Shown: one piece after another, positions 1 through 9,009 of the stretch
Layout: each line of letters starts with the position of its first letter
How positions within the stretch are numbered: the first letter of the stretch is position 1
Origin: Erinaceus europaeus
Taxonomy: Eukaryota; Chordata; Mammalia; Eulipotyphla; Erinaceidae
Assembly (NCBI RefSeq): GCF_950295315.1
Contig: NC_080164.1
Span: 5,868,582-5,932,581 of the forward strand
Reading direction: 5' to 3'
DNA: 64,000 nt
The notes under the pieces: generated by a model
What the model saw: the letters and a program-made list of their open reading frames with translations, nothing else
Told to the model about the DNA's origin: nothing
Database searches by the model: none
Program-made: the position numbers and the translations under genes

Positions 1-30
1 TGTGAGCATGACCTTTTAATATTGATTTAT

Positions 31-703
31 TTATCTTCTTATTTTTATTGCCACCAGGGTTATCTCTGGGGCTCAGAGGTAATTCCACTGCTCCTGGAAG
101 CCATATTTTCCCCCCATTTTATTGGACAGGACAGAGAAAAATTGAGAGAGGAAGGGGGGAGATAGAGATAGAGAGAGAAAGATAGAAACCTGCAGGCCGG
201 GGGTCGGGCGGTGGCGCAGTGGGTTAAGCGCATGTGGCGCAAAGCGCAGGAACTGGCGTTAAGGATCCCGGTTCGAGCCCCCGGCTCCCCACCTGCAGGG
301 GAGTCGCTTCACAGGCGGTGAAGCAGGTCTGCAGGTGTCTGTCTTTCTCTCCCCTTCTCTGTCTTCCCCACCTCTCTCCATTTCTCTCTGTCCTATCTAA
401 CAACGAATTGCGTCAACAAGGGCAATAATAATAACCACAACGAAGCTACAACAAGGGCAACAAAAGGGGGAAAAAATGGCCTCCAGGAGCGGTGGATTCA
501 TGGTGCAGGCACCGAGCCCAGCAATAACCCTGGAGAAGGAAAAATAATAAAAAAAAGAAACCTGCAGGCCTGCCTCACTGCTTATGGGGCACTCCCTGCT
601 CCCTCTCTCACCCAGGGGGGAGCAGGGGCTTGAACCCAGTTCCTCCACAGGTCTTTGTCCTTAGTACTATGTGTGCTTAAGCAGTTGCACCACTGCCCCG
701 ACC
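31..703 (-). mobile_element. SINE-A, long variant, split by a younger SINE
   Basis: The left part (31-184) is the reverse complement of the SINE 3' extension and CT-rich body. The right part (571-703) is the degenerate tRNA-like head, with an antisense B box near 630. The two halves are separated by the insertion at 199-555. Confidence 0.8.
199..555 (+). mobile_element. SINE-A, long variant, with TSD
   Basis: This is a near full-length copy: A-box-like head at about 205-230, B box GGTTCGAGCCC near 272, CT-rich body, ACAA-rich stretch, a 3' extension and an A-rich tail. It is flanked by the 15-bp direct repeat agaaacctgcaggcc at 184-198 and 556-570, which proves target-primed insertion into the older SINE. 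Confidence 0.93.
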
Positions 704-1130
704 TCATTCTCCAGGTGAGTTTTTCATTCTCCAGGTGTGGTCTTTACACAGGCTACGTCAGTGCTGTTGCCTGAGCCCTGGCCAGTGAGCACCCTGCCAT
801 GAGTCTCATTCTCAGCTTCTGGGCCAGACTCGCCAAGGTGTCATCTCCTGGGTGACCCAGTAATCAGTGGTGGGACCTTTGTCATTTCACACGGAGGCTT
901 TTAACATCTGATGGGGAGGAGTGTCCCTGTGTCTATCTGTGTAAGCTCCCTTCAGTGTGGGAAACAGACACCAACAGTTCAAGCTACATGTCCATATCTG
1001 TTCCCATTAAAGTCCTGTATTTTGGGTTGAGAGGGGGCATTACTCCAGCAATCCTATTGCTCTAATCCACACTAATTTTCAGCCTTGTTTTAAGCTCTGC
1101 CTCTGCTCTGTCTTCCTTCACCTTCATGAT
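704..1130. other. No recognised feature
   Basis: Single-copy-looking sequence. The short phrase cattctccagg occurs twice (705-715 and 725-735). No convincing reading frame or known repeat was seen. Confidence 0.5.
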
Positions 1131-1140
1131 CCTTAGCTGG

Positions 1141-1142
<2 letters not shown>

Positions 1143-1182
<40 letters not shown>
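1143..1182. repeat. (TG)n microsatellite
   Basis: About 20 uninterrupted TG units. They follow ctggac and end at gagattaac. Confidence 0.97.
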
Positions 1183-1184
<2 letters not shown>

Positions 1185-1189
1185 ATTAA

Positions 1190-1318
1190 CAGTAGATTCC
1201 AAAATTATAAGAGTCTACTACTACACCACACCGACCACCAGAGTTCTGTGTCTCTACCCTCCCACTTCCCAGAGAGAAAGAACCACTAGAGTTCTCACAA
1301 ATCTTACAGTTTCCTAGT
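1190..1318 (-). mobile_element. Possible L1 3' UTR fragment
   Basis: The phrase caccagagttctgtgt followed by a pyrimidine-rich run resembles the antisense start of L1 3' UTR copies elsewhere in the window (for example near 10225 and 12460). Short and diverged. Confidence 0.4.
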
Positions 1319-1950
1319 GGTCCTATTTAGTTCTTAGTAAGATCCAGTCACGTCTTTCTTAATTTCTCTTAAATGTGAACTTCTGCATCGCATGGATATT
1401 TCACCACAGTCTTCAAGGCCCAACATGATCCGTGCCAGAACTTCCTCTCTGATCTCACCCTTGTCCATAAGCCTTATGTTCATCCATCCGGACAGAGGCT
1501 TCCTCAGTCCCACACTCTGTTCCAGGCTTGTTCCTGCCTCAGGGCCTTTGCACAGCCAGGCCTCAGATCCAGAAACCAGCAGACCCAGGTCCTGCCTTCT
1601 TTTGAGTCTTGTTTAAATATCATGACTCCCTTGGTTTGAATCCCTCTAAACATTGTGCTAGTTTTTGTTCTTCCATATTGCTACCTTTAGCTGCCTATAT
1701 GATTTTAAGGTTTATTGTCTGCCTGTATGTGGTCATGTACAGATGTACTTGCATTCCTTTTTATTCCCAGCTTTTGTGTCACATTGACAACTATCCTGAA
1801 TGCCAACAACAGAGCTTGATACGTGGTATATGCATGCCGACCTCTTGGCTGAGGGACTAACACTTTCCATCAATGGCTGCTATATATACACCAACAACTA
1901 ATAGCCATGTTATGGGATAGATGCTTATTTCCTTAGCTTCACGAGAATGC
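1319..1950. other. No recognised feature
   Basis: A reading frame of about 80 codons at 1609-1860 has no recognisable motif and ordinary composition. I treat it as chance. Confidence 0.5.
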
Positions 1951-1957
1951 TAGAAAG

Positions 1958-2085
1958 TTTTTTTTTTTTTTTTTAACTAGAGCACTGCTTACCTCTGGCT
2001 TATGGTGGTGCAGGGAACTGAACCTGGGACTCAGGCATAAAAATCTTTTTGCATCGCCAGTATGCTATCTACCCCCACCTGGAAG
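1958..2085 (-). mobile_element. SINE-B
   Basis: A T-run (antisense A-tail) at 1958-1975 is followed by the body phrase ctctggcttatggtggtgc and an antisense head ending tatgctatctaccccc. The body includes the antisense B box region ctgaacctggg. Confidence 0.85.
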
Positions 2086-2097
2086 ATTTAAAAAATT

Positions 2098-2393
2098 TAA
2101 AAAAATATTTATTTATTTATTTTCCCTTTTGTTGCCCTTGTTGTTTTTTATTGTCATTGTAGTTATTATTGTTGTTGTTGATGTCGTCATTGTTGGATAG
2201 GACAGAGAGAAATTCAGAGAGGAGGGAAGACAGAGAGGGGGAGAGAAAGACAGACACCTGCAGACCTGCTTCACCACCTGTGAAGCAACTCCCCTGCAGG
2301 TGGGGAGCCGGGGGCTCGAACCGGGATCCTTATGCATGTCCTTGCGCTTTGCGCCACGTGTGCTTAACCCGCTGTGCTACCGCTGGACTCCCT
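2098..2393 (-). mobile_element. SINE-A
   Basis: Nearly complete antisense copy: ATTT-rich tail first, then ttgttgcccttgttg, the GA-rich body, the antisense B box in ctcgaaccgggatcc near 2320, and an antisense head ending ctggactccc. Confidence 0.92.
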
Positions 2394-2404
2394 GGAAGAT
2401 TTTA

Positions 2405-2700
2405 AATTAGTGATTTATATGGTCTTACAGAATTATGAGATAACAGGGGTATAATTACTCACCCTTCCCACCACCAGGGCTCTGTGTTCACGTTCCCTCC
2501 ACTGGGAAGTGCAGTGGTTCTCCCAATGTCACAGATGTGGGTTGCGTTTTATTTTCATAGCTCCATAAATATCCATGTATATGCCCCCCCCTTTTTTTTC
2601 CTATGGTCCACCTTTTTCATCAACCACAGCTGGATCTTATTTCCAGATCAACTTTGCAATATGTTTCAACCTGTGTCCAGTAGATGGCGCACATTCCCAA
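2405..2700 (-). mobile_element. Probable old L1 3' UTR fragment
   Basis: Contains cccttcccaccaccagggctctgtg followed by a phrase about a cacagatgtgggtt site. This layout resembles antisense mammalian L1 3' UTRs. It is diverged, and the family is from memory. Confidence 0.45.
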
Positions 2701-2797
2701 CAAGTGAGTAGCCAGAGCCTGAACAACTCCCATTCCAATCTGAACACGGAGGACTTGTGTCAAGCTGTGTGATCCTGGTTCCATCAGGGGAAAAACC

Positions 2798-3132
2798 TAT
2801 GCGGTCACTGGGAGAGCTGTGTCCCTGAAGCTCCTCCTTGGAGGACTGGGGAGAACAGCTTGGAGACACCAGCCTGTCCCATGCACACCAAAGGGAGGGT
2901 GCTGGCAGCTTGCTGGCAGAGACAGCAGTGCCAGGCTGGCTTCGAGGGCCTTGTAAAGGTTCACTGCCAGCGGTAGAAGGGCCTCCTTGTCCCGCATGGC
3001 ACACAGGAAGTCTCTGTACTGTTTGAGAAGCAGACTGACGGACAGAGGAGAGACACTCCACTCCCGATGGAGCTCTCCCATGGTGGCCCCATGTGTCCAG
3101 GGGTTCAAGTCCAGAACTACAGAGGTGGCAAA
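2798..3132 (-). other. Unexplained open block, candidate exon or retrocopy
   Basis: Read on the minus strand from about 3144, one frame stays open for 115 codons to a stop at 2797-2799. The first 70 residues look protein-like: an Asp-Leu-Asn-Pro-Trp stretch, a Trp-Ser-Val-Ser-Pro stretch, then a predicted helix rich in Leu, Arg, Lys and Glu. A polypyrimidine-AG acceptor-like signal (ctgtag) would end at 3121 on the minus strand. No clear donor is seen. A second minus-strand frame is open at 2666-3061, so high GC content could explain both. I do not recognise the family. Confidence 0.25.
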
Positions 3133-3159
3133 GCTAGTCATCATTTCATTTCTTTCTTT

Positions 3160-3484
3160 CTTTCTTTTTTTTTTTGCCTACAGGGTTATAGCTGGGGCTC
3201 TGTGCCTGCACCACGAATCCGCTTGCTATTTCCCCCCTTTTGTTGCCCTTGTTGTTGTTAATGTTATTGTTTCCATTGCTGTTGTTGGACAGAACAGAAA
3301 GAAATGGAGAGAGGAGGGGAAGACAGAGAAAGGGAGAGAAAGATAGACACCTGAAGACCTGCTTCACCACTTGTGAAGTGACTCCCCTGTAGGTGGGGAG
3401 CCTGGGGCTCAAACTGGGATCCTTACACTGGTCCTTGCACTTTTCACCATATGCGCTTAACCTGCTGCACTGCTGCCTGTCTCC
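3160..3484 (-). mobile_element. SINE-A, long variant
   Basis: Starts with a T-rich run and the antisense 3' extension (cagggttatagctggggctc), then ttgttgcccttgttg, the GA-rich body and a worn antisense head ending ctgcctgtctccc. Confidence 0.9.
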
Positions 3485-3486
3485 CT

Positions 3487-3757
3487 TATTTTTTTTCCCC
3501 TCCTTGTTTATCACTGAGGCTCATTGCCTGCATTACAAATCCACCACTCCCGACAGTCATTCCCCTCCTATTTTACTCCATAAGACAGAGAGAAATTGAG
3601 AGAGGAGGGAAGACCTAGGGAGAAAGAGAGACACCTGCAGGCGTGCTTCACTACTCTTGAAGCATCCCTCCTACAGGTGGGGAGCGAGGGTTCGAGCCTG
3701 GGTCCCTGTGCACGGTAAAGTGTGCACTCAACCAGGTGTGCCACCGCCTCGCCCCCT
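3487..3757 (-). mobile_element. SINE-A/C relative, directly abutting the previous SINE
   Basis: A second antisense SINE: extension-like sequence at 3505-3560, GA-rich body, gttcgagcctgggtcc as antisense B box, and a head ending accaggtgtgccaccgcc, which is closer to SINE-C. The tandem arrangement suggests insertion into the A/T-rich end of a neighbour. Confidence 0.8.
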
Positions 3758-4300
3758 CACCTGTCCTCTCTTCCCTGGCTTCTGGGGTTCCCTCTTATCG
3801 CTTTGCTGCACCTGAGACAGGCGCCACACAGCCAAGCCTGTCATTCTGGACTTGGATGACGGATGTTGTGGATGTTGGGGCTGACAGGTGTGTGCTTCTG
3901 AATAACCCCACGTGCGGCCATGCCGCCAACTGACTGCCAGGCCAGAGGGCTCAGCACAAGTCAGAGTGGGTCCCTGTGACAGGGAGCATGTCAACTCCTA
4001 GCCAGGTCCTACTGTGTCTGCTTCCCCAAGAGTTTCTGTTCATTCTATTGCCATTCCCAAGAGCTCCACTGGGGGTCAGACTTTTCCCACTTTGCAGCAA
4101 AGGGTCTCTGTCAGAGAAAGAAGGGAAGGAAGCAGTTAGCCTTTTTTGTTTTTTGATTTTTTTTTTTGTTCTTGAAGGTGTAACCATGGTAATGGGATGA
4201 AATGAAAAATGGTTTCTTAGTGCAGGTGACACTCAAATGCTCATGGCAGCTTGGGGTGGTGGAGCTGGAGTTAATTTAATTTTTCATTTTATATAATTGA
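3758..4300. other. No recognised feature
   Basis: Mixed-composition sequence with a T-run at 4155-4168. Nothing recognisable. Confidence 0.5.
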
Positions 4301-4307
4301 ATGATCT

Positions 4308-4522
4308 CTCTTTAATTTTTTTAAAAAAATCATCTTTATTGGACAGAGACAACCAGAAATTGAGATGAAGGGGGGAGATAGAGAGGGAGAGAGACAGAGA
4401 GACACTACATCCCTGCTTCACCGCATGTGAAGCTTTCTCCCTGCAGGTGGAGAGCGGGGGACTCAAACCCAGGTTCTTACTCATTGTAATGTGTGCTCAG
4501 CCAGGTGCACCACCACCCGGCC
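4308..4522 (-). mobile_element. SINE-C
   Basis: Antisense copy: tail, attggacagagacaaccag, GA-rich body, ctgcaggtggagagcgggg, antisense B box near 4470 and a head ending caggtgcaccaccacccgg. Confidence 0.88.
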
Positions 4523-4938
4523 ACAGCGGAGGTTGATTGTAGAAGGTAGCTTTGCATTGTGGCACAGGACATCAGGGCAGAGTCTGTCCTAGACCTTCTG
4601 CAGCCTCCTCTCCTCTCCTCCCTGGACTGGGAGTCCAGTGGCAGGTAGAGTGTCTGCATTGGCAGCTAGCTACCTTTTCATGGTTGGTGAGTCTCTGACC
4701 TACTGTGACTGTGTGGTTCCAGTCATTCTGTTGTGGCCATACCCACAGAAAAACAATACAAGAACAGGACTCAAACAGGGGGAGCTGGGAGCCCAGCAGG
4801 GAGGGATCATGCCTTTCATGACTGAAGTCCTGGGCTTATCTCATGAGAACACCAAGGACAGAGACTACGGGACTGCCTTCAAGGATGGAGGAACAATTTC
4901 TCTTTATCTCTCTTTCCCATAAAAACAAACAATAAAAT
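4523..4938. other. No recognised feature
   Basis: Single-copy-looking sequence. A reading frame of 94 codons at 4638-4922 has no recognisable domain. Confidence 0.45.
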
Positions 4939-4939
4939 A

Positions 4940-5155
4940 TTTGGTCCAGGGGTTTCGGAGGTGACTCACTCAGTTACCAAGCATGAGGACCTGGGTCCCA
5001 GGCCACCACATGTAGGTAGAACCTATTTGGGGGAGTTTTTGAACAGTGGCAAGGTGCTACAGTGTCTCACCTTCTCTTGTCTCTGTCTCTCTCCACTTCC
5101 CGTTCTTGCTCTCTTATCCTCTGCCTGGAAAAAATAAAATAAAATGTCCATCAGG
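4940..5155 (+). mobile_element. SINE-D-like, diverged
   Basis: A tRNA-like head with gaggtgactcactcag and gacctgggtcccagg, a CT-rich body, and a tail of aaaaaataaaataaaatg. Confidence 0.6.
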
Positions 5156-5274
5156 ACAAATAGAGTCATGTAGGTTCTGAGCTCCAGTGATAACCCTCGT
5201 GGCAAAATAAAATGTAAAATTGGCAGAGGGAAGGCTCCTGACAGCTCAGTGGCAGAGTATACCCACAGGGGCTA

Positions 5275-5423
5275 AATCTTTTATTTATTTATTAATGAGA
5301 AAGACAGGAGGAGAGAGAGAAGGAACCAGTCATCAGTCTGGTACACGTGCTGCCAGGGATTGAGTTTAGGACCTCATGTTTGAAAGTATAATGCTTTATC
5401 CATGGTGTCACCTCCTGGACCAC
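5275..5423 (-). mobile_element. SINE-D
   Basis: Antisense: atttatttattaatgaga tail, ctggtacacgtgctgccagg, the worn antisense B box in attgagtttaggacc, and an antisense head ending gtgtcacctcctggacc. Confidence 0.82.
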
Positions 5424-5429
5424 AAGCCC

Positions 5430-6214
5430 TTTCTCCCATTTGCAGATGGGATGGTTGAGGGCAGAGGTAACATGACCTGGGATCCAAGAGACCTGACTCA
5501 CAGCCTGGCCTCCACTGCTGCAATCCAGAGAGTGTCTCAGGACATACAGGACTAGGCCATTTGTCACCACTCCCAGCATAGAAGAGCATCCCCTCAGAGG
5601 CATGGGACTGATGTCCGGTGGTGACAGGGAACTTGGACTCGAGAGGAGGGAGAGAAGGGGAGGCCTGTGTATCAGTCCCAGGTCTCTGAATGTGCTATCC
5701 ATCCAGGATGTCTGCACACAGACCTTCCTATGAGCTCACCTACTAACTCCGTTTCTGTGAGCAGTCCCAAAGGGATCATCCAAGTGGGAGAAGATATTTT
5801 TAGCAATATGTCCATCCCAGCCTTATTTAGAATGAGCATTCTGCCCCCTCCTCATAAACCCCCACCCACTCCAGCCTACAGAGTCAAAAACTGGGGACTG
5901 GTGAGGTAGGCAAAGCTATGAAGTAGAGAACTGTAAAGCCAGACCTCTTATTTTAAAATCTCTTTTGGTGACATGGAGAAATATTTGGATCTCACTTAGA
6001 GTGGAACCATCAGGAAACAAAGTTATATACGGCATAAGTTCATGGATATGTATACATCATTTTATATTCACAACCAAGAAAATGAGAATATTTCAGAGTC
6101 ATGGCATTAGGTAGGCATACAATGTTTCCTTATATTTTCTTAAATTCATAGTAATCAATGATTCTTGCAAATAAAAGTAATTTTGCTGATAGATGAAATA
6201 TTAGTGGTAATAAC

Positions 6215-6215
<1 letters not shown>
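5430..6215. other. No recognised feature
   Basis: The stretch 5440-5520 faintly resembles an antisense MIR (cccatttgcagatggg). The remainder is unremarkable. Confidence 0.4.

Positions 6216-6218
<3 letters not shown>

Positions 6219-6247
<29 letters not shown>
6219..6247. repeat. (AC)n microsatellite
   Basis: About 14 uninterrupted AC units. Confidence 0.95.
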
Positions 6248-6414
6248 TCTCTTTTTGAGTTTCACACATGTGATTTAATCATTCTTGGTTCCATACTTTT
6301 CATTCAGACAGAGATAGTGAAAGAGTTTCCCCTAGTTTCATGACAATCTCATGTGGTACCAGGGTTCAGACCTGGATCAAACACACAACAAAACTCTCAC
6401 CCATATGTATATGG

Positions 6415-6444
6415 AGAGAGCAAGAAAGAGAGAGAAAGAGAGAC

Positions 6445-6480
<36 letters not shown>
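6415..6480. repeat. GA-rich microsatellite
   Basis: Imperfect GA/GAAA units pass into a pure (AG)n run at about 6452-6479. Confidence 0.93.
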
Positions 6481-6483
<3 letters not shown>

Positions 6484-6925
6484 TGCATGATGAGGTATGG
6501 GGGAGATAAAGCCCAAAGGAGTCTTGTTTAGAAAGATTCCTTGAATTCACCTACCAACTCTAGTCTCCCCCCCCCTCCACTTTTTTGAGGTGGTCAATGG
6601 TTTCTTATGTATTGCACCAAAGCAGAGGACTCTAGGGTAGAAGGGGAAAAGGTGGGGGGAGGCTTGTCTGATGGTGGAATAGCACCCAGGCTGGGAAGAG
6701 AGTGTCTTCTCCTGGGGAGATGAAAGATGGCATGCATGTGTCAACAGCTGTCTGCACACAATTCTAGTCTTCACTGAGCACTGCATTTCTGTAAGCACTC
6801 CCTATGCCATCAACATTAAGTTCAGAGTGTATTCTCATAATCTTCCAAGTGGGAGAGTATGTCTAATTCTACCCTCCAGGTAGCAAAGAAATACAGAAAA
6901 CATGGATTTTTAAAAAGTCTTTTTC
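6481..6925. other. No clear feature
   Basis: The phrase tattgcaccaaagcagagga near 6618 echoes the 3' UTR of the L1 at 26515-27010, but the match is too short to call. Confidence 0.35.
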
Positions 6926-6928
6926 TTA

Positions 6929-7437
6929 AGGGCCAGGCAGTGGTGCACCTGGTTAAGCACACACATTACAGTGAGAAAAGACCCAGGTTCGCGGGTTAAG
7001 CGCATGTGGCGCAAAGCGCAAGGACCGGCGTAAGGATCGCGGTTCGAACCCCGGCTCCCCACCTGCAGGGGAGTCGCTTCACAGGCAGTGAAGCAGGTCT
7101 GCAGGTGTCTATCTTTCTCTCCCATTCTCTGTCTTCCCCTCCTCTCTCCGTTTCTCTCTGTCCTATCCAACAACGACGACAACAACAATAATAACTACAA
7201 CAATAAAACAACAAGGGCAACAAAAGGGAATAATAAATAAAATAAATATTTAAAAAAAATTAAAATAAAAAAAAAGACCCAGGTTCAAGACCCTGGTCCC
7301 CACACGCAGGAGGTAATCTTCACGAGTGTGCAGTAGAGCTGCAGGTGTCTCTCTGTGTGTTTCTATCTCCTCTTCTCCTCTCAAATTCTGTCTCTATTCA
7401 ATAATAAATAAAGATCAAAAATTAAAAAGAAATCTCT
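6929..7437 (+). mobile_element. SINE-C split by a SINE-A inside its B box
   Basis: The head (gggccaggcagtggtgcacc) runs from 6929 to 6990. After the insertion the element resumes at 7272 with the duplicated B-box segment, then tggtccccacacgcagg, the CT-rich body and an aataaataaagatc tail. Confidence 0.92.
6991..7271 (+). mobile_element. SINE-A, slightly 5'-truncated, with TSD
   Basis: Starts at gcgggttaagcgc, lacking about the first 20 bases and thus most of the A box. It has the B box GGTTCGAACCC, the body and an A-rich tail. The 15-bp TSD aaaagacccaggttc lies at 6976-6990 and 7272-7286. Confidence 0.95.
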
Positions 7438-7490
7438 CTCTCTCTCCCTTTCTTTTAAGGCTTCACTAAATTATGTTGCTACTGATGTCA

Positions 7491-7567
7491 CAGGGCCTCC
7501 ACTATCCTGTGTGACCAATTCCATCCATATCAGGGCCTCCACTATCCTGTGTGACCAATTCCATCCA
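7491..7567 (+). repeat. Tandem duplication, 40-bp period
   Basis: Two copies of a segment starting cagggcctccactatcctgt. The second copy begins at 7531 and matches the first over about 37 bases without a difference, so the event looks recent. Confidence 0.95.
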
Positions 7568-7985
7568 CCCAGACTCTAGGGCCATGCTGTCACTCCAGCT
7601 TCACTTGGCATTTGCCTGCCAGGTCTAACAGCTGCCAGCTCTCCAGTCCACACTCTGGAGGGTGTTGTGTGTTGGGCGTTGTACACCTCTCCCCACATTG
7701 TTGGGGCCCTGCCTTCACTCAGTCTGCACGTGGCTTGACTCCAGAATAGCTAGATAGCCACAAGTCTTGTCCATTTGGTCAAAGCCATATCAGTTCAGTC
7801 TTTTTCTGTGTGGCTATGTGTATCCCAAAGGTGGGGGGGGCAGCTAATACTTCTATATGGCCTGATATGTCTGTGTCAGTTACTCAGCAAGTGTGAACAC
7901 CAGACACCCTCAGCAGAACTCATCAAAGTGGGAGTCACCCCACTTCATGCCCAAGAAGAGAGTTTTAGTGACTTGCCTCAGCTCC
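7568..7985. other. No recognised feature
   Basis: Single-copy-looking sequence with a short (TA)n run near 7996. No gene or repeat was identified. Confidence 0.45.
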
Positions 7986-7989
7986 CTTC

Positions 7990-8514
7990 TTTGATATATA
8001 TATATGTGAAAGCAAAAGTACACAATAGTCTGCAGTGAGGATCCCCCAACACTTTATCTGCACTAGTCCAGCCTTTAGGTCCATGATTGTTCAACAGTTT
8101 GTTTGGCTTTGTATGTTAACTCTCTTTTCTGCCACCAGGTTCCAGATGCCAGCATGATGCCTGATGTCGACCAGACTTTCCTGGACAGACAACCCCACCA
8201 GTGTATCCTGGAGCTCTGCTTCCTCAGAGCCCCACCCCACTAGGGAAAGAGAGAGACAGACTGGGAGTATGGATCCACCTGTCAACGCCCATGTTCAGCG
8301 GGGAAACAATTACAGAAGCCAGACCTTCCACCTTCTGCATCCCACAATGACCCTGGGTCCACACTCCCAGAGGGATAAAGAATAGGAAAGCTATCAGGGG
8401 AGGGGATGGGACATGGAGTTCTGGTGGTGGGAATTGTGTGGAGTTGTACTCCTCTTATCCTATGGTTTTGTTAATGTCTCCTCTTTTAAATAAAAAAAAC
8501 TAAAAAAAAGGTGC
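7990..8514 (+). mobile_element. L1-H 3' UTR, 5'-truncated
   Basis: Runs from an aaagtacacaatagtctgc-type start through tccatgattgttcaacag, actagggaaagagagagac and ggaaagctatcagggg to an A-rich tail at 8490-8511. It is collinear with the 3' UTR of the L1 at 9010-11154, in the opposite orientation. Confidence 0.88.
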
Positions 8515-8997
8515 CACCGGATTTGAATCCCACAGTCCCGTGTTCAAAGTCAGTGTTCTTAATCACTGCACCATGCTGCTCACATTCAGAGCAAAGCTCA
8601 TTCTTCCTGAAAACAGTGGCACAGGGAATCGTTAGTATAATGCAATCACAGCTGACCCCCACTTCTTCAACCCACGGTGTCTTAACCTTTAAGCTTTTGA
8701 TGTAAAAAAAAAAAAATCCAACTGATTCCAGGCAGATCTGTGGCTGAGATGCTGTTAACTACTAGCTTGGTGTTTCTCACTTTCCTTCTCTTCCATTGAT
8801 GGAAAGATGCGATATTTCCCTTTTCCCTATTTGGATAAATTGCTTCTGCTGACTCACAAATACTGACGGTTTCATCGTCCTTCCTCTTGTTGATGATTTC
8901 TACCTCTTAGCTTCTGCCTGAGTTCTAGATCTCAGTGTTTCCACCAGTGTTCTATACACTTCATCCTGTTTACCAATGGGCCCATCTTGCTACCACT
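8515..8997. other. No recognised feature
   Basis: Single-copy-looking sequence with an A-run at 8705-8717. It is the target region of the L1 that follows. Confidence 0.5.
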
Positions 8998-9009
8998 ATC
9001 TCTGAATCT

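Noticed and set aside
199..300. tRNA gene
   Set aside because: The A and B boxes belong to SINE-A heads; the fold is incomplete, and the same head recurs as a repeat.
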